Assembly: GCA_050084515.1 (NCBI GenBank)
Contig: CM114275.1
Span: 23,994,001 to 24,058,000, forward strand
Direction of reading: 5' to 3'
Source of the DNA: Blasia pusilla
Taxonomy: Eukaryota > Marchantiophyta > Marchantiopsida > Blasiales
Length of the DNA: 64,000 nucleotides
The notes below the pieces were generated by a model. It ran no database searches. It was not told the origin of the DNA and saw only the letters and a program-made list of their open reading frames with translations. How positions within the stretch are numbered: the stretch's first letter is position 1; each line of letters starts with the position of its first letter. This document shows, in pieces, positions 10,713-20,905 of this stretch. The translations under genes were made by a program, and so were the position numbers.

Positions 10713-10799
10713 CAGGCCGTTGGGCAGATCGTTGCGTTGCATCGTCATTCCGATGGCGACGTGTCGGCCGTTATGGAAGTCTGGACGTGAAAACCACCA

Positions 10800-11620
10800 A
10801 CGAGACGGCTTCAACGGGTTGTATGCTTCCCGCGGGTTCCAAGCATCCGTGCATCCTGGAAACCCGTCAGAGACCAATAGGTTGCCTGCCTCCACCGTCC
10901 TCGGGCAAAAACACCAGGTACCCGCAAAACCCGTCAGAGACCGGGGCATTGCACGGGTCTTGGGATAACAAGGCGGGGCACCCGCGCAACTTGTCGGAGG
11001 CCGACAGGTTGCACGCTTCCTTCATGTAAGCGTTACAAGGCGAGGCACTTGCGCAACCCCTCTAGGGCCGACAGGCTGCGCGCCTCCGCCGTTTTCGGGA
11101 AGAAGGCGGTGCACCCGCGCAACTCGTTGGAGGCCGATAGGTTGCACGCTTCCTTCATGTAAGCGTTACAAGGTGAGGCACTTGCACAAGCCGTCCGAAT
11201 CCGACCGGTTGCACGCTGTCCTTATCTCTGGGTAATAGGCGAGGTACCAAGGCAACCCGTTGGTTAGCGACAGGTTGCATGCTTTTCTATCCCTCGGGTA
11301 ACAATGCGACAATGCACAGTTCCGAGGCAACCCTTAGCAATCTGAGAGGTTACGAGATCTACCCTGAATGGAAAATCCCGCAAAAGTTGCCAACGATTGG
11401 TTGCCTTAGCAAATGCAAGCGATGTCTTGTGTTTGATGCCAGAAAAATCAACTCAAAAGACTATTGGTCGGCAAGAGGGTGTTACCAACCCAACGGACTC
11501 CAACGGGTTCCAACTTGCATTGGGACACAGAAACAAAAAAAATAACTCGGTGCTTCGCAACCCAAGTCTCTGATTCCCATATTCTGCAACCCATCGGACT
11601 TGGACAGGTTGCAACAAAAT
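10800..11620. repeat. Palindromic repeat array B between divergent X promoters (copy 1)
   Basis: About ten units spaced roughly 60-70 bp apart. Each has an imperfect palindrome with arms like GCAACCCGTCGGA and TCCGACGGGTTGC. Each is followed by a spacer like ACGCTTCCTTCATGTAAGC with AAGGCGAGGTAC. The array fills most of the space between the leftward TATA box (10699) and the rightward TATA box (11704). Its counterpart in X copy 2 is 16910-17860. Confidence 0.85.
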
Positions 11621-11703
11621 TGAATCCATCATGTTAGACAATCTCACCTACCAAACCTCATCTTGTCACTCATATTCTGTCAGGAGAATCTGAGTCCCTA
11701 TTC

Positions 11704-11714
11704 ACTATAAATTA
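11704..11714 (+). promoter_or_regulatory. Putative TATA box of rightward X gene (copy 1)
   Basis: ACTATAAATTA is followed at once by a CT-rich ATTCTC hexamer tract, resembling a plant TATA box with a pyrimidine patch. The ATG at 11866 lies about 150 nt downstream. The same arrangement is preserved in copy 2 at 17943. Confidence 0.5.
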
Positions 11715-11719
11715 AACTT

Positions 11720-11785
11720 GCTCATTCTCATTCTCATTCTCATACCCATTCCCATTTTTATCCTCATTCTTATTCTCAATCTCCT
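11720..11785. repeat. Degenerate ATTCTC/ATTCCC hexamer microsatellite (copy 1)
   Basis: About ten imperfect repeats of CATTCT or CATTCC lie just downstream of the TATA box. The equivalent tract in copy 2 is 17961-18004. Confidence 0.85.
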
Positions 11786-11865
11786 CCCAGTGGAATCTTC
11801 CGGGAATGGATTATTATGTGAAGCTCACTTGTGGCAGTCATCTAGCGGCTCTTCCTTAATTAGAG

Positions 11866-12945
11866 ATGGCTCGATCGCAAGCTCGTGAGTCTTTCATACC
11901 AGTGGATGAATTTTTCTCTCAGTTCGATTTCTTCTCCAAATTGGAACCATCTTTGTATCCAAAGATGTAAGGGTGAACGGTATGGAGGACATAATAGTTG
12001 ACACAGTCCAGCTAGTGATTGCAGATCATAAAGTATGGAATCTCCTATCTCTAGCAAATGGTCAATATAGAGTTTACGGCTTGCTTCTGAATTCCTTTAT
12101 TTCCCAAGAAGACAGTCGATAATTTCCTAATGCACCGAACTCTACGTTTGCAACTCCTACATCAGTAGATCTGGCATCGACTCCAACTTCACACGTTTGT
12201 CACAATATTGTACTTCCTGAAGACATTCTGTATGTCGTCAACCTCAGTGGATCTGTCGAACACCAACCGGGCCCTCTATCCACCTACTCGTTCCTCTTGT
12301 GAGTATCACGCAATAGTTTGTTATCGTCTCTGGCCTTGAAAATGTTCAAGCACATTCTTGTCGATGAGCTGCCACCCACGTCCGATGGTAATTGCATTTT
12401 TTAGTTGCCTCCACTTGCTGCTTCTGCTCAAAAGAAAGATGGAGGATGCTTGGAGAGTATGGACAGAAAGTCTGATTGTCATCGATGGTGCAGGCTTCAA
12501 TGGACTAGTGCTTCAATTCTAGATGGTCCTTGGATTGTCTCCCGCCGCCAATGTGTTGGAGCCTTTGAGTGGAGAAGTCCAGCATGCCCATATATAGAGC
12601 GCAACGGCCGGTCAATGGGTCGCAATTCCCAAGAATACAGAAACTCCATATGAGGTCGGTGCCACCATACCGGCGGAAGGCCATCGATGTCCTCATTGTC
12701 AATCATCCCCTTTCTGCGTTGGAGCGTGTCCTGCATACATATTTTTCATTGTCCAAAACTTGGGCTTCAGGTCAGAGTATACAAGGCTGGAAGTTCATGT
12801 TGGCTCCCATACTCATCCTCTGACCGATGTAATTCAAAGACACATCAAGGAGGATGTGGCGAAGAAAGTGGTCGAGGTCTAAAGAAACTTTCCGGGTTCA
12901 AAGCCCGGAGTGATCAAGCTCACAACAACATCACAAATTTCTTGT
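11866..12945 (+). pseudogene. Rightward transposase-like gene of element X (copy 1, 3' truncated)
   Basis: Starts MARSQARESFIPVDEFFSQF at 11866. Segments readable across frameshifts follow: QYRVYGLLLNSFISQE, SGSVEHQPGPLSTYSFL, a Cys motif GHRCPHCQSSP near 12680, FHCPKLGLQVRVYKAG, and a region ending near 12945. The order and wording match copy 2 at 18085-19160. Copy 2 continues into a transposase-like core that is absent here, because sequence from about 12946 is gypsy RT. The CxxC segment may be a zinc finger. Calling it a transposase is an inference from copy 2. Several frameshifts and stops make it inactive. Confidence 0.45.
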
Positions 12946-14640
12946 CCGATAGATGTGAGTAGAGTTCGGGCATTTATGGGATTGGTGAACTACTATCGGA
13001 GGTATGTGAAGGGATTTAGTGCTATGGCAAAGCCTTTGAACTAATTTATGAAATCAGATCAGGAGTGGCACAAGGGAGATGATCACGAGAGATCTTTTGT
13101 GGAGCTCAAGGCCCAGTTGGTGACAGCGCCTATCTTGAGGAGACCTATCAGAGGGGCCCATTTTAGTTACACATTGATTGGAGTAGGTTGGGACTAGGAG
13201 CGGTGTTGACACAACATGATGATGAGCATATGGAGTTTGTTGTGGCCTATACAAGTGGTTCGAATAATGCAGCGGAGTTGCGTTATAGTTCATGTGAGGG
13301 AGAGTGTTTGGCAGTAGTGTGGACTATGGCACACTTTACGTGTTACTTGTTTGGCACACAGTTAACCCTTGTTACTGATCACCACCCGCTCAAGTGGTTG
13401 ATGGAGTCTAAGAAGCTTACAGGGAAGCTTGCACGGTGGGCTCTTATCTTACAAGAGTATGACTTCCAGGTGGTACATAGACCTGGAGTTGCCAACCTTG
13501 ATGTTGATGGGTTGAGTAGGAACCCATGTACTAGCCAAGAGGATGCAACTGGGGCTAGATGGGATGGCGAGGTTGATGAGGAGATGGTGCCAGGTTGGCA
13601 TGCATCTACCTTTTTATGTTGGTTAGGGATGGACTCTAGTATGGAGGACCACATCACATCTTACTCTAGTCATAGGTAGATGGCCAACCTTCAGATCCTA
13701 AGGTTGGAGATGGTGGTATGGATCAGCGTGATATTCATGATGATGCGTTAGTGTTGGAGTTTCTACGGACGAGTAGGCTGCCAGGCATAGTGAGTGCCAA
13801 GGAGCGAGACTGTGTTCTTCAACGTGCTAAGAGATATTGATTGGAGGGAACACATATTCTCCATGTGTGGGAGGATGGTAGAGTACGAGTTGTGCCACAT
13901 TTGGCTGAGAGAGAGCGCATTGTGTGACATGCCTATGAGGAGTTGGGACATTTTGGGATAAAGCATACGCATAGCTTATTCCTTGGTCAGTATTGGTGGC
14001 GTGGCATGCATACTCAGGTGCAGCATTTGGTGTCACATTGTATGGTTTGTGACCAAGTGAGGGCATCATTAAAAGCCCCTACACCACAATTACACCCCTT
14101 TCCTATTATCGAGTTGGATAACCGTTGGAGTGTGGATTTTGCGAGACCGTTACCGTTGATTGTATGACATCATCGATATGTGTTGGTGATGGTCGAGCAC
14201 TTCTCCAAGTGGATTGAGTTGGTGGCATTACCTGACAAGGCAAGTGAGGGAGCGGAGTATGCGTTTCTTAATAGAGTACTTAGTCATTTTGGCGCACCAG
14301 CTGAAGTGCTGACCGACCAGGGTACAGAGTTTTAGGTCTTGCGTGACAAGGCGTTGATTGATCATCGCACAACGTCTCGAGATCATCCAGAGGCAGATGG
14401 TTTGGCTGAGCGTGTGGTGCAGACGATGAAGAGGGCATTGCGCAAGTATGGCCTACAGAAGGGGCATCTTGGAGACAGGGATAATCAGTTGCCATGGTTA
14501 GCCATGGGGTATGGGTTCAGTCTCCAAGCATCCTTGGCTTCCTTCTCACCTTATTTTCTGTTATACGGTCGAGATCCCGACTTGCCAGCAGCAATTACTG
14601 CTCGCAAGTCTGAACCACCATAGCCAAGAGTATGTGATTC
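12946..14640 (+). pseudogene. Ty3/gypsy RT tail, RNase H and integrase relic
   Basis: Begins in the RT connection (VRAFMGLVNYYRRYVKGFS at about 12960-13020). It continues through RNase H (LGAVLTQHD near 13192, TDHHPLKWLM near 13375) and the RPGVANLDVDGLSR tether. The integrase follows: an HHCC zinc-binding region ending CMVCDQVRA near 14040, then the catalytic core with D in WSVDF (14134-14136), D in LTDQGTEF (about 14315) and E in GLAERVVQ (about 14408). So the D-D-E triad is still visible. Stops and frameshifts occur near 13190, 13925, 14166 and 14334. It could be the 3' half of DNMT-gypsy copy 1, separated from it by element X, but the RT core is missing and the link is unproven. Confidence 0.85.
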
Positions 14641-14800
14641 TATACGTGTTTTATGACTGTAGGTCTTTCACAGATTTCAGTAGTGGTACACTTGTGTTTG
14701 TGGATGCTCTCGTCTATGTTATGTATGTATGTGAGTATGGTATGTCAGCGATGTATGTTGTATGACGATGTGGATTGGCACGACACAGGTTTCTAGAAAA
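14641..14800. other. Gypsy 3' end with LTR-terminus-like sequence
   Basis: No gene. The segment around 14745-14790 (GCGATGTATGTTGTATGACG and a GGCACGACACA-like end) resembles the ends of the LTR copies at 30185 and 31043. It is probably the decayed tail of the gypsy element. Confidence 0.4.
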
Positions 14801-14807
14801 AAACTGC

Positions 14808-15300
14808 CCATATCAACCCCTCGGAGTCCGACAAGTTGCGCAATGGCCCTGTAAGCTGGAATTGGATGCCTTAAAGCAAGTTGTGGGACTCCGACCACGT
14901 ATCATGGGGGGAAATGCAACCCGTTGAAGTCCGACAAGTTGCTTTTGGCCAAAAGTATCCAAAAAAATAACAGACAGTCTAGCAACTCGTCGAACAACGA
15001 TGAGTTGCTTTTAGGCATCCGATGATTTGTTACCCCTCGTTGTGCAACTCGTCGGAGTCCGACAGATTGAAGATACAAGAAATCATACAGCCATTTTCCC
15101 AACCGTCGATGTTTGGTTGGTCTCAGTATGCCGAATTAATCTGGTGTGCTTGGCCACGAGGCAATCCGTGGCACTCCAACGGTTTGCTTCACTTTGACCT
15201 TGACCACAAACAAGATGGTAACAAGAGGCTCAAATCGTTCCTGCCCATCTTCAAGCTTTCCAATTATGCAACTCGTCGGACTCTGACGGGTTGAAGCAAG
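14808..15300. repeat. Palindromic repeat cluster C (element X copy 2, left)
   Basis: About six palindrome units, for example near 14814-14840, 14920-14945, 14981-15007, 15043-15069 and 15268-15294. Some have the CTTTTGGCCAAAA-type spacer also seen in array A. This matches the palindrome block flanking the leftward gene of X copy 1, so it defines the left end of the surviving copy 2. Confidence 0.75.
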
Positions 15301-16506
15301 CAAACTTAAGGATGAGGAAACTTACGTATTCATCGCATGCATTGCCATTTTCACCGTTGCCATGTGATGAGGAAATAGATGGAGCACAATTGCCTTCACG
15401 CAAAAATGCGCCTCCAATGAATTTAGGCGCTCCTTTGCAAACTACGTCCATGCCATGTACCTGTGGTTCCCATCCCGGATGAAGAAGTAGAGGTTGCGCA
15501 TCCAGCTAAATTGGGTTCCTTCAATCGCTCTTCTGAGCTCCTGAACTCATCCTTTAGAATGTATATAATGCCTCCAATTCCTCTTCCGTCACCGGAGCTT
15601 GGGTTCCATGTTCATCATATGGCTGCACATAGAATGGAGGGAAGATGTCCATGAAGGATGCAGTCGTTGCCGACACTTTGAGCTTTGCAATGTCCTCCTT
15701 TGACTGAATTTCGCGGACAAACTCTATTGTCCGCAATCGGCAGAGTGGAATTCATGGGGCCTTTTGGCCGTCCATCAGTGCCATCTACTCAACAACCTGC
15801 AAAAATTGGGACCAAATAAAAAAAATACAGTGTTTTGCCAATGAATTGCATAATGAGCCTTCACATAACCCAAATTTTTCTTACTTGCTCATAGATTGGG
15901 TCAGCGTCCAAGCCCGCCGGCTGCTCTGTGAGAGGAGTTGGCAAGTCTATGGAAAAATCATCGATCCAATAAAGGTCGATTTCTTCCACCAGGCTCAAAG
16001 ACGACAAAGACTCTTATCGTACTTCTTCAGAGATGTCCACCATCTCCACACTTGCTGTCCTCATGACCTCGTCGTCCGTCACTTGAACTTCGGACGTTTT
16101 CTCAGCCAATTTTAGATTCATGATGTCCCTAGAGCTCATCAGAGACATTTCTTGCATCTCAACACTCTCTGTTGGACGGGCAGGGCTTTCTTTAATGGCA
16201 ATTATTTTTTTCTTTGAGCTTTTTCCAATTCTGCTCTCCTGACGGAGGCGTCAAGATGCTTCTTCTCGCATTTCTCATCGGCAACTCTTTTCTTCAAGGC
16301 CATAGATGCCTCAACCTCGGCATTTTGCTTAGCGAGCTCCTCCAAAATACGTTTTGCTAGAACCTCCTCCCTGTGCATGTATGCTTCCCTTCCCCGCTCC
16401 TCTATTTCTTGTTGCCTTATCTCATTTGCCAATCGAGGACTTGGAGATGGTGACGCAGGAGTCCTGATGCTCCCTACCTTGGTTGCTTGTGTTTTCTTTC
16501 TTGTCA
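15250..16506 (-). pseudogene. Leftward gene of element X, N-terminal part (copy 2)
   Basis: Starts MTRKKTQATKVGSI at ATG 16506-16504 on the minus strand. A well-preserved charged, probably coiled-coil segment follows (LANEIRQQEIEERGREAYM, then KRILEELAKQNAEVEAS). After scattered stops come LYWIDDFSIDLPTPL near 15960-16000, FVREIQSKEDIAKLKVS and FYVQPYDEHGTQAPVTEEE. The end reads KFIGGAFLREGNCAPS near 15400-15440. The copy-1 equivalent is 9260-10373. Protein-level similarity between the copies indicates past coding function. No catalytic motif or family is recognised. The continuation seen in copy 1 (8470-6266) is absent because this copy is cut off by gypsy sequence on its left. Confidence 0.55.
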
Positions 16507-16822
16507 TGGTGCACATTGGGTCAGTTCTTCCTCCTCGACAGTCTAATCTGCTCCTCTGTACAATAGATTCCTTGAAGCATTTCGTGATGAAGCGCCTTGA
16601 CCCTAAACCCAACTCTCTAAGCGTTCCGTGATGAAGCGACATGAACCTCCAACGGATGGGCTTGTCAAAATCCAACCCTCGAAGCATCAGGTGCTGGATC
16701 GTCGTAACCTTCTACCAAAGGGGTGAATAGAACTGAGTTTGGCAGTGGAAATCTAACGTCGGCTGTTACGAGGAAGAGCACATGAAATCGCGAAATGAAA
16801 AATGGAAATGAGCGGAATCTAG

Positions 16823-16837
16823 CCTTTTATACATTTT
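16823..16837 (-). promoter_or_regulatory. Putative TATA box of leftward X gene (copy 2)
   Basis: The minus strand reads AAAATGTATAAAAGG, about 320 nt upstream of the MTRKK start at 16506. It is positionally conserved with 10699-10712 in copy 1. Confidence 0.5.
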
Positions 16838-16909
16838 ACGCCGTTGAGCTGACCGTGGGGTTATTGGGTCGTACCGATGATGACGTGTCGGCTGTAATGG
16901 ATCTTTGAT

Positions 16910-17495
16910 TGTGGGAACCCGGGCAACCGTCAGAGACTGACGGGTTGCATGCTTCCCTCATCTTGGGGATACAAGGCAAGGTACCATGGCAACGTGTCCG
17001 AGAGCAACGGATTGCACGCATCACTCGTCCTCGGGTAATCAGGCGAGGTACCGAGGCAATCCGTCAAAGACCGATGGGTTGCACACTTCCCTTGTCTTGG
17101 GGTAACCAGGTGATGTACTAGCGCAACCCGTCAGAGGCCGACGGGTTGCACGCTTCCCTTGTCTTGGGGAAACAAGGCGAGATACCCAGGCAACCTTTTC
17201 GGGACCGACGGGTTGCATGTTTCCCTCATCCTCGCGTAGCAAGGCGAGGTACCCACGCAACCCGTCGGAGACTGACGGGTTGCACGCTTCCCTCTTCTTG
17301 GGATAACAATGCGAGGTACCCGCACAACCCATCAAGGACCAATGGGTTGCATGCTTCCCTCATCTTGGGGTAACAAGGTGAGATACCCGGGCAACCCCTC
17401 GGAGACCGACGGCTTGAACGCTTCCCTCATCCTTAGGTAACAAGGCGACAAAGCATAGTGCCAAGGCAACCCGTTGACCTCCGACGGGTTAGAAG
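16910..17495. repeat. Palindromic tandem array D, period about 62 bp (copy 2)
   Basis: The best-preserved array: about nine units. Each has arms GCAACCCGTCAGAG-like and CTGACGGGTTGC-like, followed by a conserved linker ACGCTTCCCTCATCTTGGGG and a GGTAACAAGGCGAGGTACCC-like segment. Unit starts are near 16921, 16986, 17055, 17123, 17188, 17255, 17319, 17390 and 17463. Compensating changes inside some palindromes, such as CCCATC with GATGGG-like arms, hint that the hairpin is maintained or that units are copied as wholes. Confidence 0.9.
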
Positions 17496-17942
17496 GTCTA
17501 CCTTAGGTGGGACACTTCCATCCATACGGCAAAAATGCCCTTACGGTCTGCACGGTTCATTGGACAAGACAAATCGATGCGAGATCCCCCTAGCAATTCG
17601 GTTACTCCCAAAAGGGAGAGCGAAGGTAGGTGCCTTTCCAACCCAACGCATTCCCCAACAGGTTGCCCTAGGAAATCCATGCGAGGTCTCGTGGATCCCG
17701 ACTCCAATGAGACATGTCAGACAAGCAGGGGATACCAACCCAACGGACTCCGACGGGTTGCAAGTTGGACTCAGACTCTAATAGAAGATGGTACTCCGTG
17801 GCTTTGCAACCCACGTGTTTGAGTTCCAAAATTTGCAACCAGTCAGGTTACAACAGGATTGAATCCACTGCCTCATAAAATCTCACCTACCAAACAACAT
17901 CTTGTCAATCAAATTCTGTCAAAAGAATAACGGTCACTATTC
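17496..17942. other. Spacer between array D and rightward X promoter
   Basis: No gene. Contains two more isolated palindrome units (about 17735-17762 and 17833-17860), as in the matching part of copy 1 (11485-11612). Confidence 0.6.
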
Positions 17943-17953
17943 ACTATAAATTA
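17943..17953 (+). promoter_or_regulatory. Putative TATA box of rightward X gene (copy 2)
   Basis: ACTATAAATTA is followed by a hexamer CT-rich tract, as at 11704 in copy 1. The flanking sequence TATTCACTATAAATTAAAC is identical in both copies. Confidence 0.5.
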
Positions 17954-17960
17954 AACATCC

Positions 17961-18004
17961 TTATTCTCATTCCCATTCTTATTCTTATTCTTATTCCCAT
18001 TCTC
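17961..18004. repeat. Degenerate ATTCTT/ATTCCC hexamer microsatellite (copy 2)
   Basis: Seven or so imperfect hexamers lie downstream of the TATA box. Same position as 11720-11785 in copy 1. Confidence 0.85.
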
Positions 18005-18084
18005 CACCCGATGGAATAATCTAGGATGGATAACTATTTGAAACTCACTTGTGGCAATCATCTAGCGGCCTTTCCTCAATCTCA

Positions 18085-19978
18085 AATAATTTGACCGCAA
18101 GCTCGTAAGTCTTACATACCAGTGGATGAAAATTTCCTCTAAGTGGGATTTCTTCTCTAGATTCTCTTTCTTCTCCATCTTTGTTTCCAAGGATGTTAGG
18201 ATGGAGGGTATGGAGGACGTTGTAGGTGAGACAGTCCAGCCAGTGATAACAGACTGGACTTTGGAATCTCCTACCTCTAAAAAATGATCAATACAGAGTT
18301 TATGGCTTGCCTCTGAAATCCTGTGTCTCCCAAGCAGACAGTCTGAAATTTCCTAGTGCACTGAGCTCTAAGTTTGTCACTCCCACATTTGTAGATCCGA
18401 CATCGACTCCAACTTCATACGTTGGTAACAAAATTATACTTCTTGAAGATATTCTGCATGTCGTCAACGTCAATGGATCCGTCAAACACCAACCTGGCCC
18501 TGGTCTGCCTTCTCGTTCCTCTTGCAAGTATCAGGCAATAGTTTGTTGTGGTCTCTGCCTTTAAAATGTTCAAGCACATTCTTGTCGACGAGCTACCGCC
18601 CACATACGATGGTAATTGCATTTTTGAGTTGCCTCCACTTGCTGGTCCTGCTAGAAAGAAAGATGGAGATTGCTTGCAGGGTATTGACAGAAAGTCAGAT
18701 TGTCATCAATGGTGCAGGCTTCAACGGACTAGTGCGTCAATCCCATATGGTCCTTGGATTTTATTTTTCTCCAATGCGTTGGAGCCATGGAGTGTAGAAT
18801 TCCAGGTTGCCTGTATCTAAACCACAATGGGCAAGTCAATACGTCGCGATATCCCCCAAAGAATGCAAGAACTCCATATGAGGTCGGTGCCACAATACCG
18901 TTGGGAGGCCATCAATGTCCTCATTGTCAGGCATCCCCTTTTCCGTTGGAGCGTGTCATGCATACATATTTTCATTGTACACGACTTCAGTTCTAGGTCC
19001 AAATACACCTAGTTGGCAATTCATGTTGGCTTCCACATTCATCCTGTTACCGTTGCAATTCAGAGACATATCAAGGAGGATGTGGCAAAGCAAGTGGCCG
19101 AGGTAAATAGAAACTCTCCGAGATCAAAGCCCGGAGTGATCAACTTAACAAATACTTGACAAATTTGTAGACAATTGCTTGGAATCCCTGGGCAAGGCGA
19201 GATCATGGGTGCTGAGGAGAAACAACTATGGGAAAATCTCGCATTTCTCGCTGATCTTGAATGCTTCCAAAATTTACTGCGTCAAATACGGGTTCTTGAT
19301 GGAAAGACGGCCAAAATGGATGCCATTGCTAGAATCAAGGCCAATTCCTGATTTCCATTTATTTAGACATGGCAATTCATGGGCCGGGGAGGCAAAGGAT
19401 CGAGGACTTATGTCTTCAAAATGTCAACTACAGGGCCGTCGAGTGGCCTCAATCTTATAGATTGAATGAGGGAAGGGGAAGATCTCTACCAGAGTTGGGT
19501 AAGCATTGATATTTGTTACAAAGTGCTGAATGGATGTTTGACCATGGGTGCTCACGTTAACGACCATGTAGAGAAGGGACTGAAAACTATATTTCTGTGT
19601 GAGGTAAAAGCAGAAGACGTTGGCAGTTTGAAGATGTGTTGGTTACTCTTAATGGAGGTAGTGAAGGAAAACAAAAGGCCACCTTCGGAAATTAATGGAT
19701 TCATGGCAGACAATGCACAACCTGGGTGGATTGCTATCAGGGAAGTGTTATGGGGTGGAGAGGTTCAACCAGAGAGGGAAAGGTTGGATGCTTTCCATTG
19801 GCAACAGTCTATGACCCGGTACACAAAATATTGCATCATGGAGAATAAGAGGACAAAGCATGTCACTCTACTCCAACACCGCAAGGACAATATAAGCTTG
19901 AAAGCCATGGAGTGCCTAGAAGAACTTCATGGGTGGTGGAGGAAGCATGTGATTGAGGGGACGTACAAAGAGTTGTAA
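18085..19978 (+). pseudogene. Rightward transposase-like gene of element X (copy 2)
   Basis: Parallel to 11866-12945: QYRVYGLPLKSCVSQ, NGSVKHQPGPGLPS, GHQCPHCQASP and HCTRLQF segments in order; the initiator ATG is mutated here. It continues past the point where copy 1 is cut: MGAEEKQLWENLAFLADLE at about 19207-19265, then an intact 170-codon frame at 19466-19978. That frame contains KVLNGCLTMGAHVNDH, FLCEVKAEDVGSLKMCW, NGFMADNAQPGW and LDAFHWQQSMTRYTKY. The D-x-A pattern and the C/W-rich H-W-Q segment are reminiscent of transposase-derived DDE/MULE-type plant proteins. I cannot assign a superfamily firmly. Several stops and frameshifts upstream of 19466 make it inactive. Confidence 0.5.
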
Positions 19979-20381
19979 GAATGAGATAATGGGGAAACGT
20001 CATGCGGCAGGTGAGTTCAATATTTCTCTTCTAAACATTCCTTACATTGGAAGGAAAGTAAAATAGTAATAAATGTTGGGAATTTTTGAAGAGATTGAGC
20101 GGATTGTGCCTTTTTTTCTTAGAGAGACTCTCCTCTCTTCCTCCCTCATGTCAAAATACCAACCCCCGTATGTTTTTATACATAGCAAAGCTTGCTAACG
20201 TGCCAACCATATAACACAATGACCACTAAAGTCATCCCAAAATAACTTTGGCATAGCCCATGACTAGGGCTTTTATGACTCCATGAATCATTGGTCATTG
20301 TGAGTCGTTCATATACATATATGACTATGATAAGTCATATAAGCCAATCGTAAAAACCATGATTTCTTTTAGAGTATAAGA
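19979..20381. other. AT-rich spacer, no gene
   Basis: No supportable gene. Sequence between the end of the X transposase frame and an LTR-like repeat. Confidence 0.5.
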
Positions 20382-20905
20382 TGTCACATCTTTAAGGATA
20401 GATCGATGAGATCTAGTAGAGCGCCTTTGCAAGTAATGGAGGAGAGACTCAAGAGGTCGAGGATGACCTACTAAGGCCCCATGAAATCTAAGAGAGTAGG
20501 TTTCCCATTCGTTTTGGCTCATTTGAAGACATATTGAGTAACTTACTATTTTAGGTTAGTACCATTTTGAGTATATGATTGATGTTGTATTTTTGGTAAG
20601 TGGCCATTGACCTCCTTCATCAGGTCAAGAGCCAAGAAGGTGACTTGGGAATATATATTATCATGGAGAGAGCTAAGGAGAAGGGAACGGTATACCTCAA
20701 GGAGAGAGAGCTTGAGAGCTCATTCTCCCTTTGTTGAACCTATTGGCATGAGGCGACGGAGCTATGGTCTTGCTTGCATTGTGTGTAACCCAAGCCTCTC
20801 ATTAGGACAGTGGGTTTGGTTTGACATTGAGCGAGATATGTAAGAGTGCACACATGTAACAACTATGGTGTTGGTGAGAGAGATTGAATCTTATTTTACG
20901 AAAAG
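20382..20905 (+). repeat. Gypsy LTR-like repeat, copy R1 (partial)
   Basis: Begins TGTCACATCTTTAAGGATAG and runs colinear with 29551-30060 and 30472-30925: GATCTAGTAGAGCG-like, CAAGAGCCAAGA, TTGAGAGCTCATTCTCCCTT and AAGCCTCTCATTAGGA segments in the same order. Similarity fades after about 20905, so the right end is missing or diverged. It lies upstream of gypsy gag copy 2, in the place expected of a 5' LTR. Confidence 0.75.

Noticed and set aside
16910-17495. CRISPR-like array (regular palindromic repeats with spacers)
   Set aside because: The spacers are themselves repeats of one conserved linker, no cas genes occur, and the genome is clearly eukaryotic.
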